From positions 22,702,522 to 22,766,521 of the forward strand of contig NC_034014.1 in assembly GCF_000346465.2 (NCBI RefSeq): DNA of 64,000 bases, in the 5' to 3' direction. This DNA comes from Prunus persica (Eukaryota > Streptophyta > Magnoliopsida > Rosales > Rosaceae). A program made the translations under genes and the position numbers. Shown in pieces: positions 49,658 through 62,646 of this stretch (its first letter is position 1; every line of letters starts with the position of its first letter). The notes beneath the pieces are model-generated. The model was given only the letters and a program-made list of their open reading frames with translations. It made no database searches and had not been told where the DNA came from.

Positions 49658-52600
49658 ATGAAGTTCATGAAGCTTGGATCCAAACCTGATTTCTTCCAGA
49701 CTGATGGAGACAATATAAGGTGAGTATAAAATCTTGCCAGTAACCCAGTTGCTAACTTGTTAGTATATTTAGCCCTCTTCATCTTTTTCCTTGATATTTA
49801 TATGCGCCATTGTTTGGGAGATATTTATCAATTTACTTTTCTGAAAAAGTCAGATGTAAATTTTAAAAGCTTTAGTGGAGGCACAAGGTTATAAGTAGAA
49901 CTGTGAATAATACAGTTCTGACCTTAATTTTCTCAACATGGATTTGTTAACAATTCAAAATGTCTTAATAGTCCTGTTCGTGTTTAGACTCATTGACTTT
50001 TTCAAGCGTTGATCTGTTGTCTGTGTAGCTACATGAGGAACTAAGATTTCACTTCAACTGTGTCATTGTATTAAAGGTTTTGACTTTGAGGATGGAATAA
50101 TATACGTATGCAACTTTATAATGTATTTATGTATGTATGAGCATACGTACATATACATTCTGTATGCTCCATCTGAAATTACTTTTCCTTGTTGGGTGCC
50201 ATCCCACATTGGTAAGGGAAATTAATTTCATCCGTGAAAGTTGATAATTTACTGTTAATGATCAACAATCTTTAGCTTTCTAAACTAGATTTGCGAAGTT
50301 ATGGTCAAAATAAAAGGTTATGGGCAGGGAAGTCTGTTAAAATTAAAAGAAAATTTACATGATTTCTGTATTAACTTTCTGTTTAACAAAGCCAATGTAA
50401 TTTCTAATTTTTGTTATGTGTATGCTCATATTATTCTCATTCAAGTAAAGGCATAGTTTTCGTCAAGTTTGTGGTTGACATGTGAAAATTTGTGCATACA
50501 GGTACGTCGCAACTGAGTTGGCAACTGACCTAGTTGTTAACGTCGGAGATGTGAAATTTTATTTGCACAAGGTATAAAATCTGTTTGATCTTAAACAGGA
50601 TCCTATATTTTGGTCAGTCGCTTGCTATTTTCTAAACATTTAATATGGATTGATGGGTAGACAGTAATGTACTTTTCTGAACTCATAACCCAGCTAGGTG
50701 AGAGGGTCAATTTGTTCCAATTTCAGAGTTGCCTGACTAGGGATATACACTGTCACGTGATTCTCTCTAATTATATTCCAAGGCGACATGGTTTTGATCC
50801 TATTAAACCCATTTTTCACTATTGCTTTGGGTCATTTACTTCACCCTAGTTAAGGCTGGGTTCAAACCATTGCAATGGCATCTGTTTGATTGCCAAACGA
50901 AACAAGCCAAACTTGCATTGGATTAAGACACAGTGATGGGGTTTTGGGATACCAACAATTTTTTAGTTGGTAAGCTCCTTAATGCATTCATTCTAATATT
51001 CTTTGATGCTTCTGTAGTTTCCGCTTTTGTCCAAGAGTGCACGCCTGCAGAAACTGGTCGCAACCACAAATGAAAACAGTGATGAGATCCACATCCATGA
51101 TATTCCTGGTGGACCTGCTGCTTTTGAAATATGTGCCAAGTTCTGTTACGGCATGACGGTCACTCTCAATGCATACAATGTGGTTGCAACTCGATGTGCA
51201 GCAGAATACCTGGAGATGTATGAAACTGTTGAGAAAGGAAACCTTGTCTACAAGGTTGAAGTCTTCCTAAACTCTAGCATCTTCCGCAGCTGGAAAGACT
51301 CAATTATTGTTCTTCAGACTACCAGGTCGCTTCTTCCATGGTCCGAAGAAGTTAAGGTGGTGAGCCACTGCCTTGATTCCATAGCTTCCAAGGCTTCCAT
51401 TGATACCTCCAAGGTGGAATGGTCATATACATATAACCTAAAAAAGCTACCATCCGATAATGGGAATGAACACTGGAATGGTGTGGGAAAACAGCAAGTA
51501 GTTCCAAAAGACTGGTGGGTAGAAGACCTCTGTGGTCTTCAACTTGATTTATACAAGCGGGTGATAAATATAATTAAGACCAAGGGAAAACTCTCTGGTG
51601 ATGTGATAGGGGAAGCCTTAAAGGCATATTCTACCAGAAGGTTATCGGGTTTTAGCAAGGGTATGATTCAGGGTGGTGATGTCATAAAGAATAGATCATT
51701 GGTGGAGACTGTAATCCACTTACTTCCTGCAGGCAGTGTCCCTTGCAGTTTCTTACTTAAGTTGTTAAAAGCAGCAATATCGTTAGAATGTGGAGAAATG
51801 GAAAAAAGTGAATTGATTAGCAAAATTGGTCAGCAGCTTGATGAGGCTACAGTTTCTGATCTTTTAATTCAAGCCCCAACTGAGGAAGCACTGATGTATG
51901 AAGTTGATATAGTGCAAAACCTAATTGAGGAGTTTGTGACACTTGATCGAAGTGCTCAAACTGATCCTTCAATGGAAGCTGAATTCCAGGAGATTAGAAG
52001 CCCCAGGTTCCTATCAGATACTTCCAAGGTGAAGGTGGCAAAACTGGTTGATGGCTACCTTACCGAAGTTTCACGTGATCCCAACTTACCTGCATCAAAG
52101 TTTGTCAGGCTTGCTGAAATGGTATCAAACTTCTCAAGACCAACCCATGATGGACTTTATCGTGCCATTGACATGTATCTAAAGGTTAGTCATGACACTT
52201 TTGTAACTATAACTAACAAATTGCATTTTGTTTACTCCTCCATTTCTTCCCTTTCTTCTTTTTTCTTTTTTTGGTTGTTGAGACTTCTTTGTATATTTTT
52301 TCTCCAAGGCATCCTGCACAACTGCCGGTAATCATTGCTCACCATAAAAAATACAAATGTTTAGTTTTTGTTTATTATGTTTCATGACTTAAATTTTTGT
52401 AAATGCAATTTCTAGTCGATGTGTGCGACTTACGTACAAGCAAATATAGCAGGGTACTTCCTCAGTTTTGAACACATTTGTGTAACCGATACGTTGTGTG
52501 TTGGTGCAGGAACACCCAGGGATCAGCAAGAGTGAGAGGAAGAGAATATGCAAATTGATGGATTGCAGGAAGTTGTCAACAGATGCCTGCATGCATGCTG

Positions 52601-53097
52601 TACAAAATGAGCGGCTGCCCTTAAGAGTCGTTGTGCAGGTCCTTTTCTTTGAACAGATTAGGGCTTCAGCATCCGGCGGCAACAGCACACCTGATCTACA
52701 AGGGTCCATCAGGGCCTTGCTCCCTGGTGGGTCTCATGGGAGTTCAAGGTCCACTACAACCAACACAGAAGAGGACTGGGATGCTGTGCCGACAGCGGAG
52801 GAAATCAAAGCTTTAAAAGGGGAGCTTGCTACTCTAAGGTTAGGTGATGCGAATCGGGGAGTAGGCAATGATAGAAACGCGAATCACGGTGCTACAAATA
52901 ATTCTGAAAAAGTTGCTGCCAGTAAAATGAAAGGTTTGCTCATGTCAAAAAAGATATTTTCTAAGCTCTGGTCAAGCAAAGAAAGGAATGGTGAAATTAC
53001 CAGTTCTAACACATCGGAGAGCCCTGGTTCTACTTCTACCAATGCAGAAGAAACAAAATCCACCCGGTCGAGGAGTAGGAGGCATTCAGTATCTTAG
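49658..53097 (+). CDS. NPH3/RPT2-family BTB protein
   Basis: NPH3-family proteins are plant-specific BTB proteins at the plasma membrane or in the cytosol. They act as adaptors for phototropin or auxin-transport signalling, often with CUL3. Four exons: 49658-49719, 50502-50571, 51018-52184 and 52510-53097, giving 628 residues. The start [13 protein letters not shown] is typical of the family. The BTB domain covers about 25-130 ([20 protein letters not shown], then [16 protein letters not shown]). The NPH3 domain runs from [19 protein letters not shown] (about 209) through [21 protein letters not shown] and YRAIDMYLK (about 425) to [10 protein letters not shown] (about 472), and includes the conserved tyrosine-bearing YRAIDMYLK block. 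A helical segment ([15 protein letters not shown]) follows, then a Ser/Thr-rich tail ending RRHSVS, which fits a C-terminal 14-3-3 site. The three introns are in phase, and no defect is seen. Confidence 0.9.
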
Positions 53098-54971
53098 TTC
53101 CAGGCATGTTCAGTAGATCAAATGTATACATTCTTGACCTGTAACTCCATCTCACGTATTTGACATCAGGAGTTAGAATCAACTGACATGTTTTTAGCTG
53201 ATTTTCCACTGGGATTTTGAGCAAAAGAGGTCATATTGTTAGAGTAACAAAAGAGCCTAGAAATTTCATTTCTTATAAGAGGTGTTCATTATCTAATTGT
53301 TGTTCCCAGATTATCTGTTGGTTTTCAGTTCTAAACTGGGCTCAGATACTGACACAGTTTTGATGTACTATGATCTAAATAAGCTTCTTGTAGTTGCACA
53401 TCTTCCTTGGGCTTGTATTTTCTACAGTGTCAATTGGCAATTGTTATCACTCATCTAATTCTTAATCTGAGAAGAGCAATTGTTTAGTGCAATATCATTC
53501 TCATACACCCCAGTCCTTGAGTGAGGGAAAATTGCCAAATTAGCCTCTGCCACCATGTGGTTTCTGGCCCAAAATTGCAGTCCTTTGGTAACCAAAGTTG
53601 GTTGGTCCTGGCCCAAAGCTTCATGCATGATAGAAAAGTTTTGGTTCATTGAGCTAAGCCCAACAACTTTTTGATCAAATCCTAATGCTTCCAATCAGTC
53701 AGTGAAACAGCTCAAACTTTTCTTTTCGATCCCCATTGAGAGCGGATTTTCTTCAGTGCAGTGCTGCACTTGGTGCAAACGCACTTTCACGTCATCCGAC
53801 TAGTACATTGCTCCCTCGAAGTGGTAACTTGAGTCACCGCCGGACTAGCATATTACCACTTCAAGCATAATACCATTGCTCCTTTCTATTATGGATAGCA
53901 ATAGTATGCCCGATTATTGTAGGTATAATGGTAAACGCTCGGGACCAGGTTACTATTATTTCTTTTTTTACTTTTGTGTTAAGTGTATTTATTTTTCTTA
54001 ATAAATAATTCGCTACAAAAGGATTTTTTTTTTAGTGAACGTGTCACATTAATTACTCATATTTTTGTTTTTATTTATTTTTTGTAAAGACGAAGAAACA
54101 AATTATATTTTCTTGCCTATTTACTACGGCGACGAAGAATCAAATTATCACTATATTTATTCCTTTTTCTACTTCTTCTTCCAAGTGCAGAATAATCCCA
54201 AGGGATTGTAGGTTTTTTTCTACCAATTGGGGCCCTCCCTTCACCACCCCCAATGGGGATGGTCTACCGGGTTCATAACCACTCCTCTTACGATACAACG
54301 CTTACCTAGCCAACATTTAGATCCAACTTTACCCCAACTTTTCTGGTTCACTTCAACATTCCCCACTTTTCCGACTGCTGTTGAGCAATTTTTGGATATC
54401 AAATAGAACTCTCCAAAAGGTAATTACACACACTATCACTCCAAGCACATACACTACCACTTTAAATATAAACATTACCGTTGTTCGTACTCGGTGCAAT
54501 GAAGCACCGAAGAAAACACGCCTTGAGGCCAAGACCAAGATAGTCCTTTTTCTTTTCTTTTTTTGGACCAAGATGGTCCCTATGGTTTGGTAAACATCTA
54601 AACTTTTCATGTTCTTCTATGTTGACCCGTTGGTGCCCTGGAAGGTTGAGCCCAGTGTAAAGTGATTGCAGCCGAACAAAGAAATCTTTATTGACCAATG
54701 ACCACCGCAATCAAAAAGCCAATATGGAAACGAGAAAAACAATGTTGGCATTTTCTACCTAAATGGGTCGTACTCATCCCATTCCATCAAACCCGTGGAA
54801 GGCTGAGAGCCTAATTTGTTTAGCCCACGCTTACTTTATCCCTTTTGGCGGTGTAGCCCAACCACCAAGTGCCGCCACTTAAGCCCCTCTCCAAAAGTTC
54901 ATTATCGAATATTCACCTCTTTTTTTTTTCTTTTCTCCTTTTCAACAACTGTCGTCTATAAATTTTTAAAG
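53098..54971. other. NPH3 3' UTR and spacer
   Basis: The 3' UTR region extends to perhaps 53450. A weak SINE-like patch lies at about 54215-54330; on the minus strand it reads TGGCTAGGTAAGC and later GGTTATGAACCCGG. No gene is recognised. Confidence 0.4.
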
Positions 54972-55514
54972 GATTTTTAGGTTTAATGGTTCTTAAATTT
55001 TGACTCGATTCACATTTTGGTCGCTCAATTTTTAAAATCGTTCTCGTGGTCCTTTAACTTCACTTTTGTTAAGATTAATGGTCATGCCGTCAATTTTGTT
55101 ATTTTTTTTATTAAATACAAGGACAAAATGATTTTTTTTATTTATAAATAATTTCCACCATCTGAATATTCCTTTCACCCACAAAATAAAAATAAAAACT
55201 AAAAAACCTACTGCCTATATGGTTTGGATGGGGGTGTGGGTTATGGGAGCGCCATTAGTTGTGGCCGGAGTGGTGGGTTAATTGGCTCAGTGTCGGGTGA
55301 AGGTTGTCCATGGCTTTGTTGGAATATTCAAAATTAAAAATAATACAAAAATACCATTTTGCCCTTGCATTTAACAAAAAAGGTTAACAAAACTTACGAC
55401 ATGACCATTTGTCATAATAAAACTAAAGTTGAAGGACCACGTGAATGATTTTGGAAATTGAGGAACCCAAACGCAAATCGGGTCAAAGTTAAGGGACCAT
55501 TGAACCTAAAAACT
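54972..55514. mobile_element. Foldback/long-TIR element, about 540 bp
   Basis: The first and last roughly 150 bp are inverted copies. The left arm runs ATTTTTAGGTTTAATGG, TTGACTCGATTCACATTTTGG, CTCAATTTTTAAAATCGTTC, GTGGTCCTTTAACTTCACTTT, ATGGTCATGCCGTCAATTTTG. The right arm carries the complements CCATTGAACCTAAAAA, GGGTCAAAG, GAAATTGAG, AAAGTTGAAGGACCACGTG and ATGACCATTTGTC. The spacer between arms is about 240 bp and non-coding. Long TIRs recall Mutator-type or foldback MITEs. A 9-bp target duplication could not be read with certainty. Confidence 0.75.
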
Positions 55515-55711
55515 TAAAACTCCTTCTAACATAGTAACGAAAGTTGTCGATTAATTTAACATAAGAATAATGTTCTCTTATCATATATTTGACATGGTAT
55601 ACTGGGAGGTTGTTAATTTAAATTGTAAATTTAGTATATAAAAAATCATCTAACCAAATGATTCAAATTGTTAGCCAAACAACATTATATGTTAGACTAT
55701 ATGTCAAGGAA

Positions 55712-55846
55712 AACATTTATCCTAACATAAGAATCCAAAAATCTTCTTATGATTAGGAGTTCGGCAAGATGGTGTCCGACTATACAAGGGAACATTTATC
55801 TTAACATAAGAATCCAAAAATATTCTTATGATTAGGAGTTAGGCAA
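55712..55846. repeat. 56-bp direct repeat
   Basis: 55712-55767 and 55791-55846 differ at only three positions (AACATTTATCyTAACATAAG ... TTAGGAGTTmGGCAAG). The spacer between them is 23 bp. The cause of the duplication is not evident. Confidence 0.9.
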
Positions 55847-57059
55847 GCAATTAGTCAATGTAGGTTTTTATCATCTTCCCTAATATTTGTGGGATTCGAA
55901 AGAAAAAAAAAACATAAATAAATAAAGCAAAATCCATTTAAGAAAGTGGAACACCTCAAAAGAAGATGCTCTTCTGACCAGTCTTTCATTTTGTATTCCA
56001 CCTAACATAAACTAAAAAGACTTTAGCCGTTCGGCCATTGACTTGCCAAGAAGACCAGCAAAGATAAGGCTACACTAAGCCGACCAATTTTTTTTTTACC
56101 ATATTTTCCACTGGTAATTTCTTTATCACTGTCTTCACACCTACACATAAACAAAACCACACCAAGAAATAAAATATGGGGTCAACCCAAGAATGACTTG
56201 ACAAAAGCAACTCTCACCTGCTCAATCTCTTTCCTAGCCTTTTCGATATGTAGGTAGGCAGGCAGCAGCTGCATGCCTTTTTCCTTTTCAAAATCTTTTT
56301 CCTGCTACACTTAAAAGACTAGAATTGGATAGTGAGAGCTTCCGCCTAGATATCTTACTTTATTACAATTAGGTTTAAGTTTAACATCTATCAATCAAAA
56401 CAACCTTGGTTGATTAGAACTTTGCCTAACATTTTCAATCCAACTTACCTAATTCAAACTTTACTGAGTGTTGGTTGATAATCCTAAAATAATTAATCTC
56501 GTTAATATGTAATTATATTTTTACTTTGTCAGGAATTCTATTATATCATTAAGATGCATTATATATGCGTGCGAGTAGACATACATAAACAAAAACTACT
56601 ACAAATGTACATACAACTTATATTGGTTTGATACGAATATGGACATGCTTAAGCTTTTGGATTATGTTCGTTTATGATTTATATCCATCGTGATTTGGTT
56701 TTGATTTGCCTCCTCGATATATTTTTGAGGCCATACTTTTGGGTGTCAACAATCACTTTCTTCATAGCTAGTTCATTTTAATTAGGGCTTAAACGTGAGG
56801 GTAAGTGTTTATAAAAAAGATACTCACAATGGTTAAATATGATCCACTACCAAATGGTTTAACCTTTTGGTTAATTATATATATCTTTATTCAGAATGCA
56901 GTTTAAATATAGATGTTTGACCTAATTAACACATTCACATAAATTTGTCATTCAACCAATCCAACCCTCCTCCTCATCACCTCATAAATCATATGATCTT
57001 GATAGCATAAACCCCGTGAAGGCCACAAGACTCATTTGATGGCACTCATTGCATGCAAC

Positions 57060-57061
<2 letters not shown>

Positions 57062-57104
<43 letters not shown>
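57062..57104. repeat. (CT)21 microsatellite
   Basis: A pure CT run in intergenic DNA. Confidence 0.97.
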
Positions 57105-57108
<4 letters not shown>

Positions 57109-59005
57109 ATCTCCCATTTCAATTTTCATAGATTCTTCACTGCCCAATACGTTTAATTATTTGTCTCCCTCTAAATGAATAATCGCATGTAGGGTTACAC
57201 TTGAAATCACCATCAGAAAAAGAAATCAAACAAACAAAAAGACACAATACTATTAAATATGTTGATAGTGGACCAACAACAACAACAACAACAATATTTA
57301 TACTCGTCACATAGTCGGACCCCAAAAGAGAGAGTAAATCAAATTAAAATATATTAGCCCCGAGCTATCTTGAAGCACTTGCTAACAAACACTGGGGGCA
57401 TGCGTGCCATTATTATATTCATATTCATATTGATATATTCAAGGATAATACCATCACTTTTCATGCAAAAGCTTTTTGTCATCTTTTTTGCTATTGCTAG
57501 AGAAAAGGCCACGTAACCCATCAATGCACAATGGAACATCTCTCTATCCCTATTTTTGTACTTGTTTATTTTTAATATATATAGAGAGAGAGAGAGAGAT
57601 ATTTCATAATTTTTATATAAAAAATGTCACAATCCAAGGCATGATATGCACCCACCAAATTGTCCCAAAGTCCAAATCAGAAGCACCATAACGAGGAGAG
57701 AAAGCGAAGGCTGCTGCTTAATGCTCCTATGGAGAAAAGAAAATGAACAAGAAAGCAACAAAAGAATAAATAAATAAAACTAAAAATGAAAGGTGCTGAT
57801 TTGTTCACTTATACTCTTTTTTTATTATAAATATTTGTTATTATAACATCGAAATTATTATAAATATTTATTATTATAACATACAAGAGAACATGTAAGT
57901 GAATAAAAAAAGAATAAAAATATATAATTTACAACAAAAAAAAGTATAATTGGACAAAAAAATAGTGGGAACATCAACTCCGAAGTGAAAACTTTATACC
58001 ACTCGTTATCATCTTTTCAGTGCAAATATATATAATGCGAAACCCACATAGAAGCTAAAAGCCAAAATCGCCCATCAATTTCATCATCATCATATCAAAA
58101 AAAAAAAAAAAAAAAAAATTAACAACCGACAAGCCAAAAAGAAAGAAAGAAGAATCCCCCGACACCACCGAACCACAAAAGTTGAAAGTTCATCCACAAA
58201 AAGAGTATGCTAGTACTAAACATGAATGTGTGAAATTAGTAGCACATCCTAGAAATGCCAAAGAGACGAATTTACCCCTCATCATTTTACAGCCGAGCCC
58301 GAGTCTAGTCCATTTCAAGCATATTTTTATATATATATAAAAAAAAAATATTCCCACTACCCCCTTAACTAGAAAGATGCAAAATCATAAGAACCTAATT
58401 AACCAAAAAGTGAATTGAGGAAAAAGGCTTCTCCCCCCTTCTCTCCTAGAGCTAATATAGCATATAATCAAATCAAGGACAAATGATATGGTACCATTAC
58501 TATATGGCCCCCCAAAAGTGATTTTGGGTTGAGCTTTTTTGCATGCATAATTTTATAAAGGGATATTCTCATTACATAATAACACAGTGAGTGTCACGCA
58601 AGCCAAGATTTCCTCAATCTGATTTCGAGATCATAGAGAACCCTTTGTGTGTTTTTTTTTTTTAAAAGTTGGTAAAAGATAGATAAGGAACCCCACATGA
58701 AACCAAAGGCTGCGTTTGGCTAGAAGAGGATCTAAAAAGCCACATCCATTTACAAAAAGTTACATGGCTAACCCAAAAAAAGAAAAAAAGAAAAGGAAAA
58801 AGTTGGAGGGGGGTTTTTTTGGATATTCCCTTTTACAACTAAAAAAAAAACCCATATCTTCTTTTTTCCTCTGTTCCCACCCCAACATTTGCTTAGTCTA
58901 CCCACAAGGGTCAGGCAGGCCCAAAATTTAAAACCCAAAATAGAAAAAGTTAAAATTTAAAAAGAACCAAAAAAAAGAAGAAGTTAATTTGGATTCTTTG
59001 CGTTA

Positions 59006-60568
59006 TTAGAACTCTCTGGGGTCGACAAAAATGGACATCCCAGGTGGCGCTTTGGTCCAGTCACCGACAGAGCCGTCACTGTAGTCTTCCCCGAGCCGTT
59101 TGATGCACCACAAGTCCTCGTCGCACGATAGCCTCTTCCAGTGAGGAATTCCTAATCTCAGCGGCTCGCGGCTCGACACCTCCGTCGCCACCACCCCGCA
59201 CCCGCGCTCCTTCGCCAGGTTGTGCGCGTGGTCGCAGAGCGCCTTCACGAACTTTTCCGCGCGTGGGCCGGACCCTCCTAGCCCGTACAGGAAGTGGAAC
59301 CCGAAAGGCCTGAACAGCTCCGGCACCGACGGCAGCCGCAGCCACGGTAGGGCCCGATCCACGATCCTCGTCGTCTTCGCGAGGGTCCGCTTCACGCGCG
59401 ATGCGCCGCGGACCTCGAGGGTGTAGGCGTCCTTGCAGTTCCAGACGCTGAGGACGGCCCAGGACTCGGGCGGGTCGGCCAGGAACTGATCCGACCCGGG
59501 CCAGTTTCCAGCGGTGAAGGTGCCACGTGGCACGGCGAGGAAGGTGCCGAGGGAGAGGCGGTTGTTGAGGACGGCGTCAATGTCGCGGGGGAAGAACTCG
59601 GTGGTGGCGAATCGGCGGCGGTAGAGGGACTCGGCGTCGGAGGGAGAGAGCTTGATGACGTGGACGCCGGAGGAAAGCTTGACCCGGTGGGCGAAGACCG
59701 GGTTGACGAGGATGGCGGGCGTACGGAACTTGGAGTAGCCGCATTTGTCGGTGAAGAGGTTTATGGAGGGTTTGTTGTCGTTATCTGTGGCCATGTACGA
59801 ATATTCAGCTCCGTTTTCTCTGAACCACTCCTCCACTCTGTGCACCAGCTTTAACCCTATTCCCATCCTCCTGTACAAGTAATTAAAATAAATAAATAAC
59901 TTTATTACATGAAAAATATCAAAAAATAAAAACTTTAATTTTATTGGGTGTGTGTTGGGTGGGATGATGAAAAGGTGGGTGTGTTGGGATATTATTTACC
60001 TGTGAGAAGGAGAGACGCGGAGGCCTAAGATGTAAGCCAGCTTGGTGTAAACCGGGAGCGGCTTGAGTGTGTCGTCGAGTACGTCATCGTTTTTGTTGTG
60101 ATGGGTAACGTTTTTGCCATTTCTGGAGAGCTTCTTGCCACATGTAACGGTTTTGATGCAACCCCTAATCATTCCCACTACCTGTTTCTCCTCTTGTTCC
60201 TCCCCCACCTGCTCAGCCACCTACAAAAATAATCACATATCCAAAACAAAACGACCATCAAATATTATTATTCGTACATACCCAAAAATAAAAAATTGTT
60301 TTTGAAAAGGGACATCAAAAAATCAAATATTAAATAAAACCCACGTTAATATGGGTGATTATTATTTACTTACCAACATGAGATAGGCAGGAGAGTGACG
60401 AACTCTACAAATTGGGTCGCCGAGGAGGTCGGTGAAGAGGGAGAGCTCACCGCCGGGACCCACCTCACATCTCCTCTCGACTTCTTCAACCCCTTCACAG
60501 TCCTTGCTCGGGTCGAACTCTCTCAACACCACTATATTATTAACCCTCCTGCTATGATCCTCTACCAT
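59006..60568 (-). CDS. HLS1: HOOKLESS1-type GNAT N-acetyltransferase
   Basis: HLS1 and HLS1-like proteins are plant GNAT acetyltransferases needed for ethylene/auxin-controlled apical hook formation and other growth responses. They act mainly in the nucleus. Three exons: 60374-60568, 60000-60220 and 59006-59870, giving 426 residues (HLS1 is slightly above 400). The protein starts MVEDHSRRVNNIVVLREFDP. The GNAT core has RHSPAYLMLVAEQ, LGLRVSPSHRRRMGIGLKLV (the RxxGxG acetyl-CoA loop at about 139-144), then EWFRENGAEYSYMATDNDNK and LFTDKCGYSKFR. The family-specific C-terminal half includes FFPRDIDAVLNNRLSLGTFL, FGFHFLYGLGG and the ending PPGMSIFVDPREF, as I recall for HLS1. Exon 3 is markedly GC-rich compared with the rest of the window. 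HLS1 itself and HLS1-like paralogues cannot be told apart here. Confidence 0.9.
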
Positions 60569-60584
60569 ATTGTATGTGTGTGTT

Positions 60585-60615
<31 letters not shown>
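60585..60615. repeat. (TA)n microsatellite next to the HLS1-type start codon
   Basis: A near-perfect TA run about 17-47 bp upstream of the start codon, hence probably in the 5' UTR. Confidence 0.9.
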
Positions 60616-60903
60616 CGGTTTCCTCTACGTGGGTGTACCTAACAAAACGTCGCGGACTGCTCAGAAAACCCAGCAGAGAACAAAAAGGGTTGGTGTTTTC
60701 TTCTGGGTTTGAGGGTGTATATATAAAGGAGGAGGGCTGGGGTTTTTTCAAGGGCGCAACATAGAGTGGAGGAGCGAGTGAGGTGGAGGCATAACGTGAG
60801 ATGTAAGCAAGAAAAGCTGAGCTGAAGCTTCGAAAATGGAGAAAATCAAGGAGAGAGAGGGCCTCACAGCTCACGTTTTGCTTCTCAGCACATCATAACA
60901 GAA

Positions 60904-60913
60904 CCATATATAG
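60904..60913 (-). promoter_or_regulatory. Candidate TATA box of the HLS1-type gene
   Basis: The minus strand reads CTATATATGG, 336-345 bp upstream of the start codon. A competing TATA-like TTTATATATAC lies at about 60716-60728. Which one is used cannot be decided from sequence. Confidence 0.35.
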
Positions 60914-61045
60914 GCCGGAGGCTGAAGCGGGCCCCAGCCAGCTCCAAATCAAAAACCCCAAAACCCCCAAATTCTTTTATAAAAATCAGAAATTAAAAAA
61001 ACGAAAGGTTGGGGGTAATGGTTGGGATTGGGATGGAACTTCTTG

Positions 61046-61066
61046 GAGAGAGAGAGAGAGAGAGAG
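61046..61066. repeat. (GA)n microsatellite
   Basis: A simple GA run in the presumed HLS1-type promoter. Confidence 0.9.
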
Positions 61067-61198
61067 GCGTTTTAAGGGTGTGCGCTTGTTCGTTCGTCTC
61101 CTTTTCTCATTTAGGTGGTGAGTAGATCATCATTGCAGAGATACAGCAAGTGCCCTTCTGCCCCACTTTAAATACCTGATTTTTGGGCTTTTCCTTTT

Positions 61199-61222
61199 CC
61201 TCTCTCTCTCTCTCTCTCTCTC
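61199..61222. repeat. (CT)n microsatellite
   Basis: A simple CT run about 135 bp from the GA run and in the opposite sense, so the two could pair. Confidence 0.9.
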
Positions 61223-62646
61223 TAGAATCCCCCCACCTTCTTTTTTATTTTATTTCTCTTATTCATTCAGTTAATTTTAGTGACAAAAACCCAGCAACCT
61301 TTATTTAATTCGGTGCTTGCTGCTTGCTTGCTACCTATTTTATGTGTTTTTTCTTTTATCCCTTTTCTCTTCTGTCCCTGTCTATTTAGCTTTTTCACTC
61401 TCTTTCCAACACTAGCACTACTATACAAATAAATAATAATAATGAGTTTAAGTTAATTATAAATACGCAAAATAGAAATCATAACGAAAAGCAAAGGAAA
61501 ATACAGGAAATGACGGCTATGGCTGCGCGCAGTCATAGAGTGGGTTTTTATTATTTTTGGGTTTTAATCATTTACACCGAGGGAGGCGCTCCATCATTAC
61601 TCCATTTCTAATCATTATCCTTTTAAATTTTAGTCCCCCGCCCCTCTCTTTCCCTATCCATCTATCCATCATGCATGACCATCATCATCGTCATTATACC
61701 ATTTGACATGTGGAAAATAATGATTTTACTTTTTAATTTTTTAACAAGAGCAATATTTTAAAATTCTCTAAACTCGAACAAGAACGTATTGCATTGACCA
61801 ACTCGCTAAACTCACATTAACCCACAAGTAAATGTGTTGGTATAGTCATGCTATGTTAATGAGGCCATGACCAATGGGATGAATAGCTTTTAGATATTCC
61901 TTGTTTTTTTTTTCTAACACAAACTCGACGACGTGGTGCAACGGATGCCGTTCTTTTTGGAAGGCAACTCCCTGGATTCTCGGCCGTCGATTTTAATAGT
62001 TGACTGATGCCTACTGATGCGTCCGAGTCTGAGTGTGAGAAGTGAGTGAGTGCTATGCTACGGCCCCTACAAAAGAGGATTTAGCTTTAACAACTGATAG
62101 CGTGGCGTTTCTCGATCATCATCATCAATCCATATGGACGGCCACGATTGTGTGATTCACGGACAGCTAAGCAGCGCAGGCGCGCAGTCCTACTATACTC
62201 GATGGGAAGCCTACGTTGATGCTAATTGATAAACCCGTAGAGGCTATACTGAAAAATAGACTTTGAGTTGATTTGAAAATGCGAAGCATCAACGGTCAAA
62301 TCTCAACCGTCGGTTCCCTTTTTCGTGGAGTGTGCATCGTGGACGATGGACCGCCGGAGCACGGAAGTGCTGCCACTTTAATCCGCAGCGAGCATTTAAT
62401 TGCATGCAAAAATAAAACGGTTTCGACAATGATTGGGTAATTCAAAGGAAGTAGACACGTCACCATAAATTGGACGTACAAATTAATATTAATTGGGCAG
62501 TTCAATCATTTTTTTTTCTCTTAAAATTAAAACCTTGGTATAATTATAAGTTAATAACTTGCTTCTCTACATGCGCTTCCGTACTTGTGAAAGGTTTTTT
62601 TTAAAAAATTTTAAATTTATTTTATAATTAAAAAAATAATAGGTAG

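Larger units (their letters stand above)
55515..59005. other. Spacer with short repeats
   Basis: AT-rich sequence with a 56-bp direct repeat (55712-55846), a long CT microsatellite (57062-57104), a 26-bp AT-rich direct repeat (about 57827-57882) and poly-A runs near 58095. The segment just right of it is the HLS1-type 3' UTR. No gene is recognised. Confidence 0.5.
60914..62646. other. HLS1-type upstream region and spacer
   Basis: Contains (GA)n at 61046-61066 and (CT)n at 61199-61222 upstream of the HLS1-type gene, then AT-rich spacer. No gene is recognised between 61250 and the retrotransposon LTR. Confidence 0.5.
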
